This document shows positions 15,136 through 24,044 of a stretch of 58,769 nt of DNA, piece after piece. The notes under the pieces are model-generated. The model was given only the letters and a program-made list of their open reading frames with translations. It had not been told where the DNA came from and ran no database searches. The position numbers were made by a program, and so were the translations under genes. The DNA is from Planctomycetota bacterium (GTDB lineage: Bacteria; Planctomycetota; UBA8742; UBA2392), in NCBI GenBank assembly GCA_020425605.1, contig JAGQRH010000024.1, positions 1 to 58,769 on the forward strand. Reading direction: 5' to 3'. Within the stretch, counting starts at the first letter, position 1; each line of letters begins with the position of its first letter.

Positions 15136-18033
15136 TTAGGACTTGTCCTCTTCGTTGCCCTCGGAGTTGTCCTTCTTGCTTTCCGGCTTCTGCTGGATGA
15201 TCTCGTGACCCTCCAGCAACTCGGCGGGCGTGATCAGTTTGCGCACGGTCTCGCTGGTGGCGAGGCGGCGGTTGCGCCAGATCTCGGCCGGGGTTGAGCC
15301 GTATTGATGTTCCTTCAGGTTGTCTTCGGTCAGGCGGCGGATCACGATGCGTCGCTCCGTTACGCGGGCGAGCAGGTACGCCCACTCGTCATTTTCGGGG
15401 CGTTTCAGCGGGTCCGGGTTGTGCTTTTCAGAGATGACCTTGCTGATCCCCTCAGCGGGGTCGATGTCCTTGATGCGCGAAACGAAAGGCTGGTCCGGGG
15501 CAACGGCTGACGGGCTTGAGCTGAGCTTCAGCACGTCGTTGTCGCTGTCGCTGTAGATGCCGGGGATGTCCATCTTGTCCGTGAAGAACGGCGTCTGCTG
15601 CACTTCAAAGAACGCGCCGTATTTCGTCTTGGCCTTCTCGACGGGGCCGCTCCAGCCGTCGTCCATGATCTCGCGTCGCAGCTCGTTCAGGGCCTCGACG
15701 GTGAGCTCGCGGGCGCGCCGCATGGCGGCAATGTCGATCACCTTGTCTTTAGCTTCGCTGCGTCCCTGCGTGTACTTCGGGGTCTTGTCCTTGAGACGCA
15801 GAATGATGTAGCCCTTACCCGGCAGCGCCATGATCTTGCTGGTGGAGCCGGCCGAGTTGGACGGTTGCTCGAGGAAGTCCTTGGCGCCGTCGACGTTCTC
15901 GAGGAATGAGAAATCACTGGCCACAACCTGCTCCCAGGTGACGGCGGTTGACTGTTCCTTTACTCCAAGCCCGAGTGCCGCGATCCATTTGCCGATGTCC
16001 CAGTTGCGGGTGTCGCCGGCGTCCTTGGTGAGGTTCTTCTGGCGCGCCTGGTGGTCGGCCCGGATCAGCTCGGCCTGATTACGGTATTCGTCGACTTCGT
16101 CCTGCGGAGTGATCGCGTCCTGCTTTTCCTTGACGAACTTGCCAAGCTCAACCGGCAGCTCGACCAGCAGCTCGCGCAGCGCGAAGCGGCGCAGGTCCAC
16201 GTTTGTGGCGTCACCGGGGCGCGCATTGCGGATCTGAAGCTCGTGGGCGGCCAGTTTGCCACGCAGTTCTTCAGCGAAGTCCTCCACCAGCGGCGCCTTG
16301 GCGTCACGCAGGCGGATCTTCTCGCGGATCGCTTCAATCTCGAGGGTGAACTGCTGCTTCTTGGAGTCCACTTCCTCGGCCGTCATGACCTTGTTGTCGG
16401 ATGTCCGGTGTTCCTTCTCGGCCAGGAATTCGTCCTGGTCGGCCAGCTTGTTGTTCAGCTGGGCCGACAGGTCCTGCACGGTGACGTTGGCGGTGCTGAT
16501 GATTGTGCCGATCTGTTCGCGGTCGAAGTCCCCGAGTACCCGAACGAACTCATCGACAATACGGTTGAGCGCGTCGGAGTTGGCCGTCGGGTCGGTGCCC
16601 TCAGCCGAGACATCCATCTGGTTGGCAACGCTGCGGGCCTTGGCGAACAGCTGCATCTGCATTGTGTCGAAGCGGTTGCGGAGGTCTTCGACGTAGGAGC
16701 GCTTGCCTTCCCAGACCGCCTCTTCCTTCTTGATCACATCAATCTTTGCAGTCAGCTGGCGCTGTTTCTTGGCCTTCTCTTCCTCGACAAAACGCAGGAA
16801 GCCGGCGATCGCAGTCTGCGCGGACTTCAGTGACTCCTTGCGCATCAGCGATTCACGCAAGTCCACCTGTGCTTCGTAGAAGCTGCGGTACGCCAGCAGG
16901 TCAGCCTTGTGGTCGGCCTTGAACTTTTCGACCTGTTCCGGTCCCCAGTCCTTCGTCTCTTCCGCGTGCTTGAGCGAGTAGTTCTGGAACTCCTCGTTCA
17001 GCCGGCTGTCGATTGCGGCCTTGTCTTCATCGGTCGCCTCGAACATCTCGTCGCGGACGGCCTTGTAGATCAGCTCGAGCATCTCTTCTTCGAACTTGAC
17101 CTTGTCCCTGTTCACCATGTCTTCGGGGTAGGCCTCAATCACGTCAAAACTGAAGCTTGCGTCCGATGTAAGGGTCTTGGCCTTGTTCTTGTCGTATGCT
17201 TCTTCGAAACGGTCGTAGCCGAATGCGCTGGTGCCGACACCGAAGCCTGCCGCTGCCTGCGCGGAGCGGTAGCGGAAGCTTTCGTGCAGAACGTCCTTGC
17301 GGGCCTGCTCAAGGAAATAGCCGATTTTCAGGCGGATGTACTCGGCCCTGACCTCTTCGTTGTTGCCCTCGGCGATGCTGGCAACCTGCTCAAGCCGGGC
17401 CTGCTCATCGGCGACGCGCGATTCAACGTAGTCGCGAACCATCAGCGCTTCGCGGAAGGTGGGCAGCAGGTCTTCAATGGACTGGCCATAGTTGTCATGA
17501 AAGCGCTTCGGCAGGTCCTTCTGGTCAAATTTGTCGATGTCCTGGCGCATCTGGTTCATCAGCGCGGTGATGATCTTGCCGATGTAGAGGTTGCCGCGCT
17601 CTTCAATACCGGCCGCGCGGGCTTCTTTGGCGAGCACCATGTGGCACCAGATGTACTGGTCCTGGTATTCGGGCCAGACTTCCAGCAGGCTTGTGTCTAC
17701 GGGGCGCTGCGCATTGTAGGGCCAGTCGTGGCCGCGCTGCGGCTGCACGGACATCGTGGGTACGCGCGCGTAGATATACTCGGGGGCGTCGGGTGCGTTA
17801 GGTGTGCTGGCGCGGTCGAGTCCCATGATGATGCGCAGCGCACTGCGCTTGCGCTGAAACTCCATCAATCGGATTGCCTCACCATCTACGGTGCCCTGGT
17901 CCGCCGGTGCGGCTTTGCCGCCCTGGCCAGTCAGTGAAAGCATCGCGCCGGTCACGGTGAACATCGCCGCAAGTACGACGATCAAAGTCACCATGAAGAT
18001 CTTCTGGCCGCGCGTGTAGTTCTCAAGTGCCAC
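15136..18033 (-). CDS. Membrane-anchored SurA/PpiD-like periplasmic protein
   Basis: This large protein of 965 residues has one N-terminal membrane helix (IFMVTLIVVLAAMFTVTGAM) after a short cytoplasmic stretch, then a long, charged, mostly helical periplasmic part. A GTG start at 18031-18033 is chosen because AAGGA lies 7 nt upstream and the membrane helix then begins close to the start. A longer start would add about 35 implausible residues. The architecture, plus a segment with GKGYIILRLKDKTPKYT, resembles SurA N-terminal/PpiD foldases, in which a helical chaperone part surrounds a parvulin domain. The parvulin domain itself is not convincing, so this may be a catalytically inactive or divergent holdase. 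It is coupled to mobA. Confidence 0.55.
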   Translation of the reverse strand: MALENYTRGQKIFMVTLIVVLAAMFTVTGAMLSLTGQGGKAAPADQGTVDGEAIRLMEFQRKRSALRIIMGLDRASTPNAPDAPEYIYARVPTMSVQPQRGHDWPYNAQRPVDTSLLEVWPEYQDQYIWCHMVLAKEARAAGIEERGNLYIGKIITALMNQMRQDIDKFDQKDLPKRFHDNYGQSIEDLLPTFREALMVRDYVESRVADEQARLEQVASIAEGNNEEVRAEYIRLKIGYFLEQARKDVLHESFRYRSAQAAAGFGVGTSAFGYDRFEEAYDKNKAKTLTSDASFSFDVIEAYPEDMVNRDKVKFEEEMLELIYKAVRDEMFEATDEDKAAIDSRLNEEFQNYSLKHAEETKDWGPEQVEKFKADHKADLLAYRSFYEAQVDLRESLMRKESLKSAQTAIAGFLRFVEEEKAKKQRQLTAKIDVIKKEEAVWEGKRSYVEDLRNRFDTMQMQLFAKARSVANQMDVSAEGTDPTANSDALNRIVDEFVRVLGDFDREQIGTIISTANVTVQDLSAQLNNKLADQDEFLAEKEHRTSDNKVMTAEEVDSKKQQFTLEIEAIREKIRLRDAKAPLVEDFAEELRGKLAAHELQIRNARPGDATNVDLRRFALRELLVELPVELGKFVKEKQDAITPQDEVDEYRNQAELIRADHQARQKNLTKDAGDTRNWDIGKWIAALGLGVKEQSTAVTWEQVVASDFSFLENVDGAKDFLEQPSNSAGSTSKIMALPGKGYIILRLKDKTPKYTQGRSEAKDKVIDIAAMRRARELTVEALNELRREIMDDGWSGPVEKAKTKYGAFFEVQQTPFFTDKMDIPGIYSDSDNDVLKLSSSPSAVAPDQPFVSRIKDIDPAEGISKVISEKHNPDPLKRPENDEWAYLLARVTERRIVIRRLTEDNLKEHQYGSTPAEIWRNRRLATSETVRKLITPAELLEGHEIIQQKPESKKDNSEGNEEDKS

Positions 18034-18172
18034 TGATTCGTCCTTCAACAGCCTCGGAAACGGAACGCGGCAGGATAGCAGCGGGCCGCGCCGGGGCAAT
18101 GATTGGGAAGGCAGGGTTTCGGGTTTCGGCTGACCCACCGAGGCGGCCGGACAACGTGCCGAAATCCCCTAG

Positions 18173-19780
18173 TTACAGCCGCTTGGCAACGGGTATGCGC
18201 CGGCCGGCACCGAATGCGGCCTTGCTGACCCGCAGCACGATGGGGGCCTGTCGCCGCTTGTACTCGGCGATTTCGACCATTCGGACGATCCTGGCGCACA
18301 GATCCGGATCCAGCCCCTGTGATTTCATGGCTTCGAGGTCCGCGTGATCGTCAAGGTAGGCCGCCAGGATGCTGTCCAGCACCTCGTAGGGCGGCAGGCT
18401 GTCCTGGTCCGTCTGGTCCGGGCGCAACTCGGCGCTGGGGGGCTTGGTGAGGATTGCCTCCGGCATCTCACGGAAGCGCTTTGCGATCTCGTAGACGCGT
18501 GTCTTGGCCACATCGCCAATGACCTCCAGAGCCCCGCACATGTCGCCGTAGAGCGTGCTGTAGCCGACGGCGAGCTCGCTGCGGTTGCCTGTTGCCAGCA
18601 CAAGGCTGCCTTCGGCATTACTGCGGGTCATCAACACCACGCCCCGCAGGCGGGCTTGTGCGTTTTCCTCGGCCACTCCGCCCGGCTCACCTGCAAGCTT
18701 GCGCTGCAACTCGAACGCCGCGTCGATATCGACGACCTCAAAGCCGCAGCCTAGCGCCTCCGCCAGCTGGCGACTGTCCTCGACGCTGCCTTTGCTCGAG
18801 AACCGAGTGGGCATGCTGATGGTATGGACGTTCTCCTTGCCCAGTGCCTTCACAGCCAGGCAAGTCACGACGGCGCTGTCGATGCCGCCGGACAGGCCGA
18901 TCAGGGCCTTGTTGAAGCCGGTCTTACGGAAGTAGTCGGCAATACCCATGCACAGCGCGTCGATTTCGTCAGCGACGTCATCTTCGCGCCACTCGCCGGC
19001 TCGGGGCGGCAGCGAGAGGTCCAGTACAGACGAGTCCTCCCGGAACAGGGGCGAGCGGGCCAGCACCGTGCCCCCGCCGGAAACGACCACGCTGCCGCCG
19101 TCAAAGATCAGGTCGTCGTTGCCGCCGACCTGATTGACCAGCACCGTTGTCAGCCCGGTTCGTTTCGCGACCGACTTCACCAGTCGCTCGCGCAGCCGGT
19201 GCTTTCCGGTGCCCCAGGGGGACGCACTGACGTTGATCAGCATTTCGGCCCCGCCGCGAAGGCAGGCCAGCGCCGGGTCACTGTCGTAGGGGATTCGACC
19301 GAGCAGCCCAGCGTCGGTCCAGATGTCCTCACAGATCAGCAGGCCGATCCGATGCCCGCGGAATGCTGCGATGCACGGGGTCGGGTCGGGCTCGAAGTAG
19401 CGGCGCTCATCAAAGACGTCGTAGGTCGGCAGCAGGGCCTTGTTCTTGGTGGCCTTGATTTCGCCCTTGTCACACAGCACCGCCGAGTTGTGCAGCGGCT
19501 TGCCCCAGTCGTTGGCCGAGGGAAGAACCAGCCCGAACAGCAGCCCGCAATTCAGCTCAGCGGAAAGCTGAAGCAGCCGGTCGCGGGCGTCGAGACTGCG
19601 CCGCACGAAGTCGGGGTACTGCACGAGGTCGTACGGCGGATAGCCGGAAACGGCCAGCTCCGGCGCGATGCAAAGCTCCGCTCCGCGCCCGACACAAGTG
19701 CGGGCAGCCTGCTCAATAGCGGCCAGGTTGCCTTCAAAGTCGGCGATCACCGGGTTAATTTGCAGTAGACCTAGCTTCAT
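18173..19780 (-). CDS. nadE: Glutamine-dependent NAD+ synthetase
   Basis: This 535-residue fusion performs the last step of NAD biosynthesis. The N-terminal nitrilase-fold glutaminase (residues 1-265) shows the E-K-C triad at about E41, K114 and C150 (GLLICEDIWTD). It supplies ammonia through a tunnel to the C-terminal adenylating synthetase. There the PP-loop ATP motif GLSGGIDSAVV covers residues 295-305. The later STLYGDMCGALE and KPPSAELRPDQTD stretches match the family. Bacteria with only ammonia-dependent NadE lack the first domain. The gene is divergent from the small plus-strand gene at 19858 across a 77-bp spacer that must contain both promoters. Confidence 0.97.
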   Translation of the reverse strand: MKLGLLQINPVIADFEGNLAAIEQAARTCVGRGAELCIAPELAVSGYPPYDLVQYPDFVRRSLDARDRLLQLSAELNCGLLFGLVLPSANDWGKPLHNSAVLCDKGEIKATKNKALLPTYDVFDERRYFEPDPTPCIAAFRGHRIGLLICEDIWTDAGLLGRIPYDSDPALACLRGGAEMLINVSASPWGTGKHRLRERLVKSVAKRTGLTTVLVNQVGGNDDLIFDGGSVVVSGGGTVLARSPLFREDSSVLDLSLPPRAGEWREDDVADEIDALCMGIADYFRKTGFNKALIGLSGGIDSAVVTCLAVKALGKENVHTISMPTRFSSKGSVEDSRQLAEALGCGFEVVDIDAAFELQRKLAGEPGGVAEENAQARLRGVVLMTRSNAEGSLVLATGNRSELAVGYSTLYGDMCGALEVIGDVAKTRVYEIAKRFREMPEAILTKPPSAELRPDQTDQDSLPPYEVLDSILAAYLDDHADLEAMKSQGLDPDLCARIVRMVEIAEYKRRQAPIVLRVSKAAFGAGRRIPVAKRL

Positions 19781-19857
19781 GGTCTGGGCGCCGGGTAGTA
19801 GGGTACGGCGTATAACCTACAACCGGCAGCTTCGCGCACGAGACCTGAGGAGCATCC

Positions 19858-20271
19858 ATGATCGGCTATTATCCAATCAATCCGGCCGGCAGCAGCGTAG
19901 ATGAAGACGCATTTGGCCCCCGGTTCTTCCGTACACACTTTTTTGACCGGATGAAGCAGGTCTGCGCGGCCGACAGCCAGACGCCGGTGCTTGAGATCAT
20001 GCTGACGTCAGGCCAGGTACTGGACGTCGCGCACATCATTGAGCTGAAGCAGGACTACATGCTGATAAACGTGTTCGTGGACACGCGCGATTGCGCGAAC
20101 ACATACAACACTTACGTCCGGTTCATGACGATTTACCGCATCAATGTTCTGACCCAGCCTGTTGAAGAGCGCCCGATCGGGTTCAACAACAGGGAGCCGG
20201 AGATCTCGATCCCGGCCGTACCGACGAAGCAAAAGAAGGCGAAAGAAAAAAAGCGCGCGAAGAAGAAGTGA
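19858..20271 (+). CDS. Small protein with possible Sm/Hfq-like core and lysine-rich tail
   Basis: This 137-residue protein starts at an ATG with GAGGAG 6 nt upstream. I do not recognise a named family. Residues 41-60 (TPVLEIMLTSGQVLDVAHII) followed by strands around YMLINVFV and YVRFMTIYRINVL follow the order of an Sm fold: a short helix, a strand with a central Gly, a bent strand, then a terminal strand pair. Hfq has a comparable pattern of PV-x-I-x-L-x-N-G-x-x-L. The last 20 residues are mostly Lys and Arg, a feature that would suit nucleic-acid binding. It ends back-to-back with the convergent lipoprotein gene (TGATCA holds both stops). The Sm reading is inference from pattern only. Confidence 0.6.
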   Translation: MIGYYPINPAGSSVDEDAFGPRFFRTHFFDRMKQVCAADSQTPVLEIMLTSGQVLDVAHIIELKQDYMLINVFVDTRDCANTYNTYVRFMTIYRINVLTQPVEERPIGFNNREPEISIPAVPTKQKKAKEKKRAKKK

Positions 20272-21129
20272 TCAGCGCTCAAGGTCGAGCCAGCCATCCA
20301 CTGCGCGCCGCCGGATCGTGATTTCGATTTGCTGCTTCGGCCCTGAGTCGGCCTGACGTCCGCCGTTCAGGCTGAATTCGCTGATCATCCCGGCCTTGCG
20401 GTCAAACACCAGCTCGCCGGAGAATTCGAGCACGGCCGCCAGGCCGCCCAATTCGCCACTGATGCGCCACTCGAGTGAAATGGTTGCGGTCGCGGCCGTG
20501 ACCTCCATCAGTTGGCATGTCAGCCTGTTCTTGTCGATCTGGAATTGCATCGCCTCAATGAACCGGTTCAGGCCACCGAGCCGGCTGCCTTCGAGCTGCC
20601 AATAGTCGCCCTTTCTCACTGGATCGAGAGGCAGGAGCCCGGTGTCGAAGCCCTCGACCAGGAAGTTCGCCCCGCGGATGTTGGCGTCGCCGCTGATGAG
20701 TTTTGCCTCGACGCCGTTGGCGCGCTGTGTGAGCTCCAGCATGCAGCCGTCCAGGTCGCCGCGGGCAACTTCGGGGTTGCCGAAGCCGTTCGTCAGTCTC
20801 GTGACGCTGCTTTCCCAGCAACGGCGCACTGCCATCAGGCGACCTGCGTCGTCCGCGCGCAGGACCTCTGTCAGCGTTACTTCCTCTGACTCCGTGAGGT
20901 AGCGCTCCGACTCCGTCAGTTCCTCGACGCGGAGTGTCCGCGTCGTGCGGAACCGATCACCGGCCTTACTGACCGGACGAAGCGTCACGGCCGGGCGGGG
21001 CACGGGGGCGGGAGCGGTGTTCTCGCCGGCGTCGGAACTACTGCCGCCTGCGCCGTCCGTACGCGGATTGCCGCACGCTGTTAGCGCGCATGCAAGAAGG
21101 AGTGCATATGCCAAGGCAAACCGGCCCAT
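20272..21129 (-). CDS. Predicted lipoprotein of unknown function
   Basis: This 285-residue exported protein is not recognised. The start ATG at 21127-21129 is followed by a signal peptide ending in the lipobox LTAC, so lipidation at that Cys is expected. A Ser/Gly/Ala-rich linker follows. The mature part has alternating strand-like segments such as RPVSKAGDRFRTTRTLRVEE and SLEWRISGELGGLAAVLEFS, compatible with a beta-rich domain that binds lipids or surfaces. It lies 45 bp after pmbA on the same strand and could be the last gene of the tldD-pmbA unit. No link to TldD/PmbA chemistry can be drawn from its sequence. Confidence 0.7.
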   Translation of the reverse strand: MGRFALAYALLLACALTACGNPRTDGAGGSSSDAGENTAPAPVPRPAVTLRPVSKAGDRFRTTRTLRVEELTESERYLTESEEVTLTEVLRADDAGRLMAVRRCWESSVTRLTNGFGNPEVARGDLDGCMLELTQRANGVEAKLISGDANIRGANFLVEGFDTGLLPLDPVRKGDYWQLEGSRLGGLNRFIEAMQFQIDKNRLTCQLMEVTAATATISLEWRISGELGGLAAVLEFSGELVFDRKAGMISEFSLNGGRQADSGPKQQIEITIRRRAVDGWLDLER

Positions 21130-21173
21130 GGCGGCATGTTGCCACCCGGGCCGGCTTTGTGAATGCGAAATCG

Positions 21174-22514
21174 TCAAGCGCTGATCTGAACGCCGTCGAC
21201 GAGGAGCCACGGAAGGTAGCGTCCGCCGATCCACTCGCGTTCTTTGCTGATGCCAAGGATGTTGGACTTCAGCAGGTCAAAGCTGTTCACGTTCAGCGCG
21301 CAGTTCTTCACGCGCCCGACCAGCTCGCCGTCCTTGATCAGGAAGCCCAGCGAGATGTTGCCGCTGACCTGCCCGGCGAGGAAGTTGCTGGTGAACGAGC
21401 CAAGCAGCTGCCGGAGGTACAGTCCGCCGTCGGCTTTCTGGCGCATCTCGGCCAGGCTGTCCGTGCCCGGCGCCATGACCAGGTTGTGCATGCCGGGCAT
21501 GGGCAGGCTGCTGACACCGCGCTGCGCATTGCCTGTCGGCTCGTGACCACAGCGATTGGCGGTGCTGAGCGTATGAACGAAGCCGTTGACGGTGCCCTTC
21601 TCGATGATCGCACGCTTTTGCGTCGGTACACCCTCGCCGTCATACAACCCGCCGCCCACGCCATCTTCGTGGAATGGGTCGTCGACCAACGTCAGCCGCT
21701 CGTCGAACAGCTTTTCGCCCATCGCGTCGACAAAGCGGCTGGTCTTCTTCTCGATTGCGCTACCGTTGACTGAGACCATGATCGGCATCAGCAGGTCGGA
21801 CAGTGCAGTCGGCGCCACAAGCACCGTGTACTTGCCCTTCTTGATATCAGCGCGCTTTCGTGCGATCTGAAACTCGTCTGCTGCCGACTTTGCTTCGGCC
21901 AGGATCACGTCTTCTTCGATAATTTCGTTGGCGGCACCGAAGCGGTAGTTCTGGACGAAATTGCCTTCTTCGGCAAGGCGCAGGGAAACGAAGAAAGAGA
22001 AGCTGCTTTGTTCCTCGCGGCAGTCCTGGCCATTGCTGGTCACGATCCGCGAGCTGCCGATGCCGCCGCCGACGGAACAATCCACCAGCGCCTCGGAGTC
22101 GATTGCCTTGACCGTGTCCTTGATGTGATTGCAGATGCTGACCAGCTGGTCAGGGTTCAGCTCAGCGCAGCGGGGATCAAACGGCCTTGTGTGCTCGCTG
22201 CGAGCCTCGCCTGCAAACTGGTAGTCATAGGTCTTGCCGTAGGGCGCCATGCGGATGGCCGCCTCGGCGACGTAATCCAGCTCATCGGGCTTGCTGCTGT
22301 AGCTGAAGCCGATCTTGCCGCCTTTGACCGCGCGGATGCTGACGCCGGAGCTCTGCCCCTGGCGAATCTCGTTCAGCCGATCATTTTCGAAGCCGACGTT
22401 CAGCGAACGCCCCTCCGCCTGAAACATCTCGAACGCTTCGGCCAGGGTGCCAAGCTTGCCGGTAAAGTCCCCGGCCTTTGCGTCTTCAGCGATCTTGTTG
22501 GTGGACTCTTTCAT
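21174..22514 (-). CDS. pmbA: TldE/PmbA-type metalloprotease partner subunit
   Basis: This 446-residue protein belongs to the TldD/PmbA family and is the catalytically silent partner (TldE) of the heterodimeric protease. It lacks the HExxxH zinc motif seen in the neighbour. The family pattern appears as DDPFHEDGVGGGLYDGEGVP, with NRCGHEPTGNAQRG in the central part and a C-terminal LGFLIKDGELVGRVKNCALN stretch. In E. coli the pair matures microcin B17 and degrades the CcdA antitoxin; in other bacteria it processes various peptides. The gene starts 2 bp after tldD ends, so the subunits are made together. No substrate peptide gene is visible nearby. Confidence 0.92.
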   Translation of the reverse strand: MKESTNKIAEDAKAGDFTGKLGTLAEAFEMFQAEGRSLNVGFENDRLNEIRQGQSSGVSIRAVKGGKIGFSYSSKPDELDYVAEAAIRMAPYGKTYDYQFAGEARSEHTRPFDPRCAELNPDQLVSICNHIKDTVKAIDSEALVDCSVGGGIGSSRIVTSNGQDCREEQSSFSFFVSLRLAEEGNFVQNYRFGAANEIIEEDVILAEAKSAADEFQIARKRADIKKGKYTVLVAPTALSDLLMPIMVSVNGSAIEKKTSRFVDAMGEKLFDERLTLVDDPFHEDGVGGGLYDGEGVPTQKRAIIEKGTVNGFVHTLSTANRCGHEPTGNAQRGVSSLPMPGMHNLVMAPGTDSLAEMRQKADGGLYLRQLLGSFTSNFLAGQVSGNISLGFLIKDGELVGRVKNCALNVNSFDLLKSNILGISKEREWIGGRYLPWLLVDGVQISA

Positions 22515-22516
22515 GA

Positions 22517-23890
22517 TTAGCGCCCCCCGATCACGACGTCTTTGATGCGGATGTGGGGGCTGCCGTGGCTTACCGGCAGCGGCATCTGGCCACCCTTGCC
22601 GCAGCCGCCGGCGCCGTCCTGTACGTTGAAATCGCCGCCTATGCCGGTGATGTTCCTGAGCGTGTCGAACACATTGCCGCTGAGGGTCACGTCACGGACG
22701 CGCTCCGCCAGCTTGCCGTCGCGGATCATGAACGCCTGGCCCGCTGTAAATGTGAACAGCTCACCGTTTGTCTGGCCGCCGGATGACTCGATCGCGTAGA
22801 TGCCCAGCTTGACGTCCTTGATCAGGTCTTCGAACGAGCCATGTGGACCGTTGCCGATGCAGGTATTACGCATGCGTGGGATCGGCGGGAAGCGGTAGTT
22901 GATTGCCCGGGCGTTGCCGGTTGGCTTTTCTTTCATACGGCCGGCAGTTTCGCGGCTATGCAGCCGGCCTACCAGCTCGCCTTCTCGAATCAGCCAGGTC
23001 TTCTGCGTCGGCACGCCTTCGTCGTCGTAGGGCAGGTAGCCGCGCAGTCCGGTGTCGAGGCCTGTGTCCCAGATATTCAGGTACTTCTCGCCGAAGCGGC
23101 GCCCGAGCTTAAGAACTTCCTGCATGCGCGGGTCTTCGGCAACGTTGTCGCCCTCGGACAAGTGGCCGAATGCTTCGTGTACGAATACGCCGGCCAGGTG
23201 CGGGTCGCAGATAACCGTGTACGTGCCGCCTTCCACGACTTCCGACTTGGCGGCGTCGACGGCAGCTTCAGCTGCTTCATCGAAACGCTTTTCCATGCCG
23301 CGGAATGATTCAAAGTTGGCCCGGCCGCCTTCGCTGGCTGTGCCGCGGGCAGTGGTGCCGTTGTTGCGTGCGACCGCGCTTGCACCCATGCCCATGTCGA
23401 GCGCTTCGCGATCGAGCCAGGTGCCTTCACTGTTGGCAAAGTGCAGGTGGGTGTATGTGTCAAAGTAGCGCAGGTTGGTGCTGGTTACGCCGGAATGCCC
23501 CAGCATGCGCTCGTTGTAGCCACCGAACAGGCTGATCTTGTCCTCGAGGCTGACCTTGCGCGGGTCGGACTTCACGTCCAGTTTCACGACATCCTCTACG
23601 GGGTCAACCGCCGCGAGCACGGTCTTCTCGGCGTTGGCGGCCGCTGCCGCGCGGGCATTGCGGACAGCCTCCTGCACCCTTGAGTCCAACGTGCTCAGGT
23701 CATTGAACGTGACAAAGCCCCAGCAGCCGTTCACGCATGCCCGGACGTTTCCGCCGAACATGTGGGATTCCTGCACGTTCTCGAGGTCTTTGCCCTGGAA
23801 GGCCACGGACGTCTGGCGACTGTCCTCAACCCGGATCTCGCAATAGTCCGCTTCGGCCCGTCTTGCGAGCTCGGTTAGTTGGTCCTTCAT
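22517..23890 (-). CDS. tldD: TldD-type zinc metalloprotease
   Basis: This 457-residue active subunit carries the family's HExxxH motif at residues 238-243 (HEAFGH), within a larger VHEAFGHLSEGDNV block that binds the catalytic zinc. Further family stretches are GYLPYDDEGVPTQKTWLI and the C-terminal GGKGGQMPLPVSHGSP. It acts in the cytoplasm as a dimer with TldE, threading unfolded peptides. The ATG at 23888-23890 has GGAGAAG upstream. It is the first gene of a tldD-pmbA pair with a lipoprotein gene trailing. A terminator for the upstream 1110-residue gene lies in the 154-bp spacer, so this pair should have its own promoter. Confidence 0.95.
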   Translation of the reverse strand: MKDQLTELARRAEADYCEIRVEDSRQTSVAFQGKDLENVQESHMFGGNVRACVNGCWGFVTFNDLSTLDSRVQEAVRNARAAAAANAEKTVLAAVDPVEDVVKLDVKSDPRKVSLEDKISLFGGYNERMLGHSGVTSTNLRYFDTYTHLHFANSEGTWLDREALDMGMGASAVARNNGTTARGTASEGGRANFESFRGMEKRFDEAAEAAVDAAKSEVVEGGTYTVICDPHLAGVFVHEAFGHLSEGDNVAEDPRMQEVLKLGRRFGEKYLNIWDTGLDTGLRGYLPYDDEGVPTQKTWLIREGELVGRLHSRETAGRMKEKPTGNARAINYRFPPIPRMRNTCIGNGPHGSFEDLIKDVKLGIYAIESSGGQTNGELFTFTAGQAFMIRDGKLAERVRDVTLSGNVFDTLRNITGIGGDFNVQDGAGGCGKGGQMPLPVSHGSPHIRIKDVVIGGR

Positions 23891-23998
23891 GTACTTCTTC
23901 TCCGCTGCCCTGCCCGGTCCGCAGATGTAATTGGTCCACTGTAGTACGCGTGTACGCCCTGTGCAGGGGCGAAATCGGCCGCAACGACTACAAAAGCA

Positions 23999-24021
23999 GC
24001 CGGGGCAGCGTCCGCCCCGGC
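23999..24021 (-). terminator. Intrinsic terminator of the carboxypeptidase-regulatory repeat gene
   Basis: GCCGGGGC (23999-24006) and GCCCCGGC (24014-24021) form a perfect 8-bp stem with a 7-nt loop, 23 bp past the minus-strand stop at 24045. The minus strand continues TGCTTTTG, a short U-run. Confidence 0.7.
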
Positions 24022-24044
24022 ATGAAACGCAGCCGGCATCGCGG

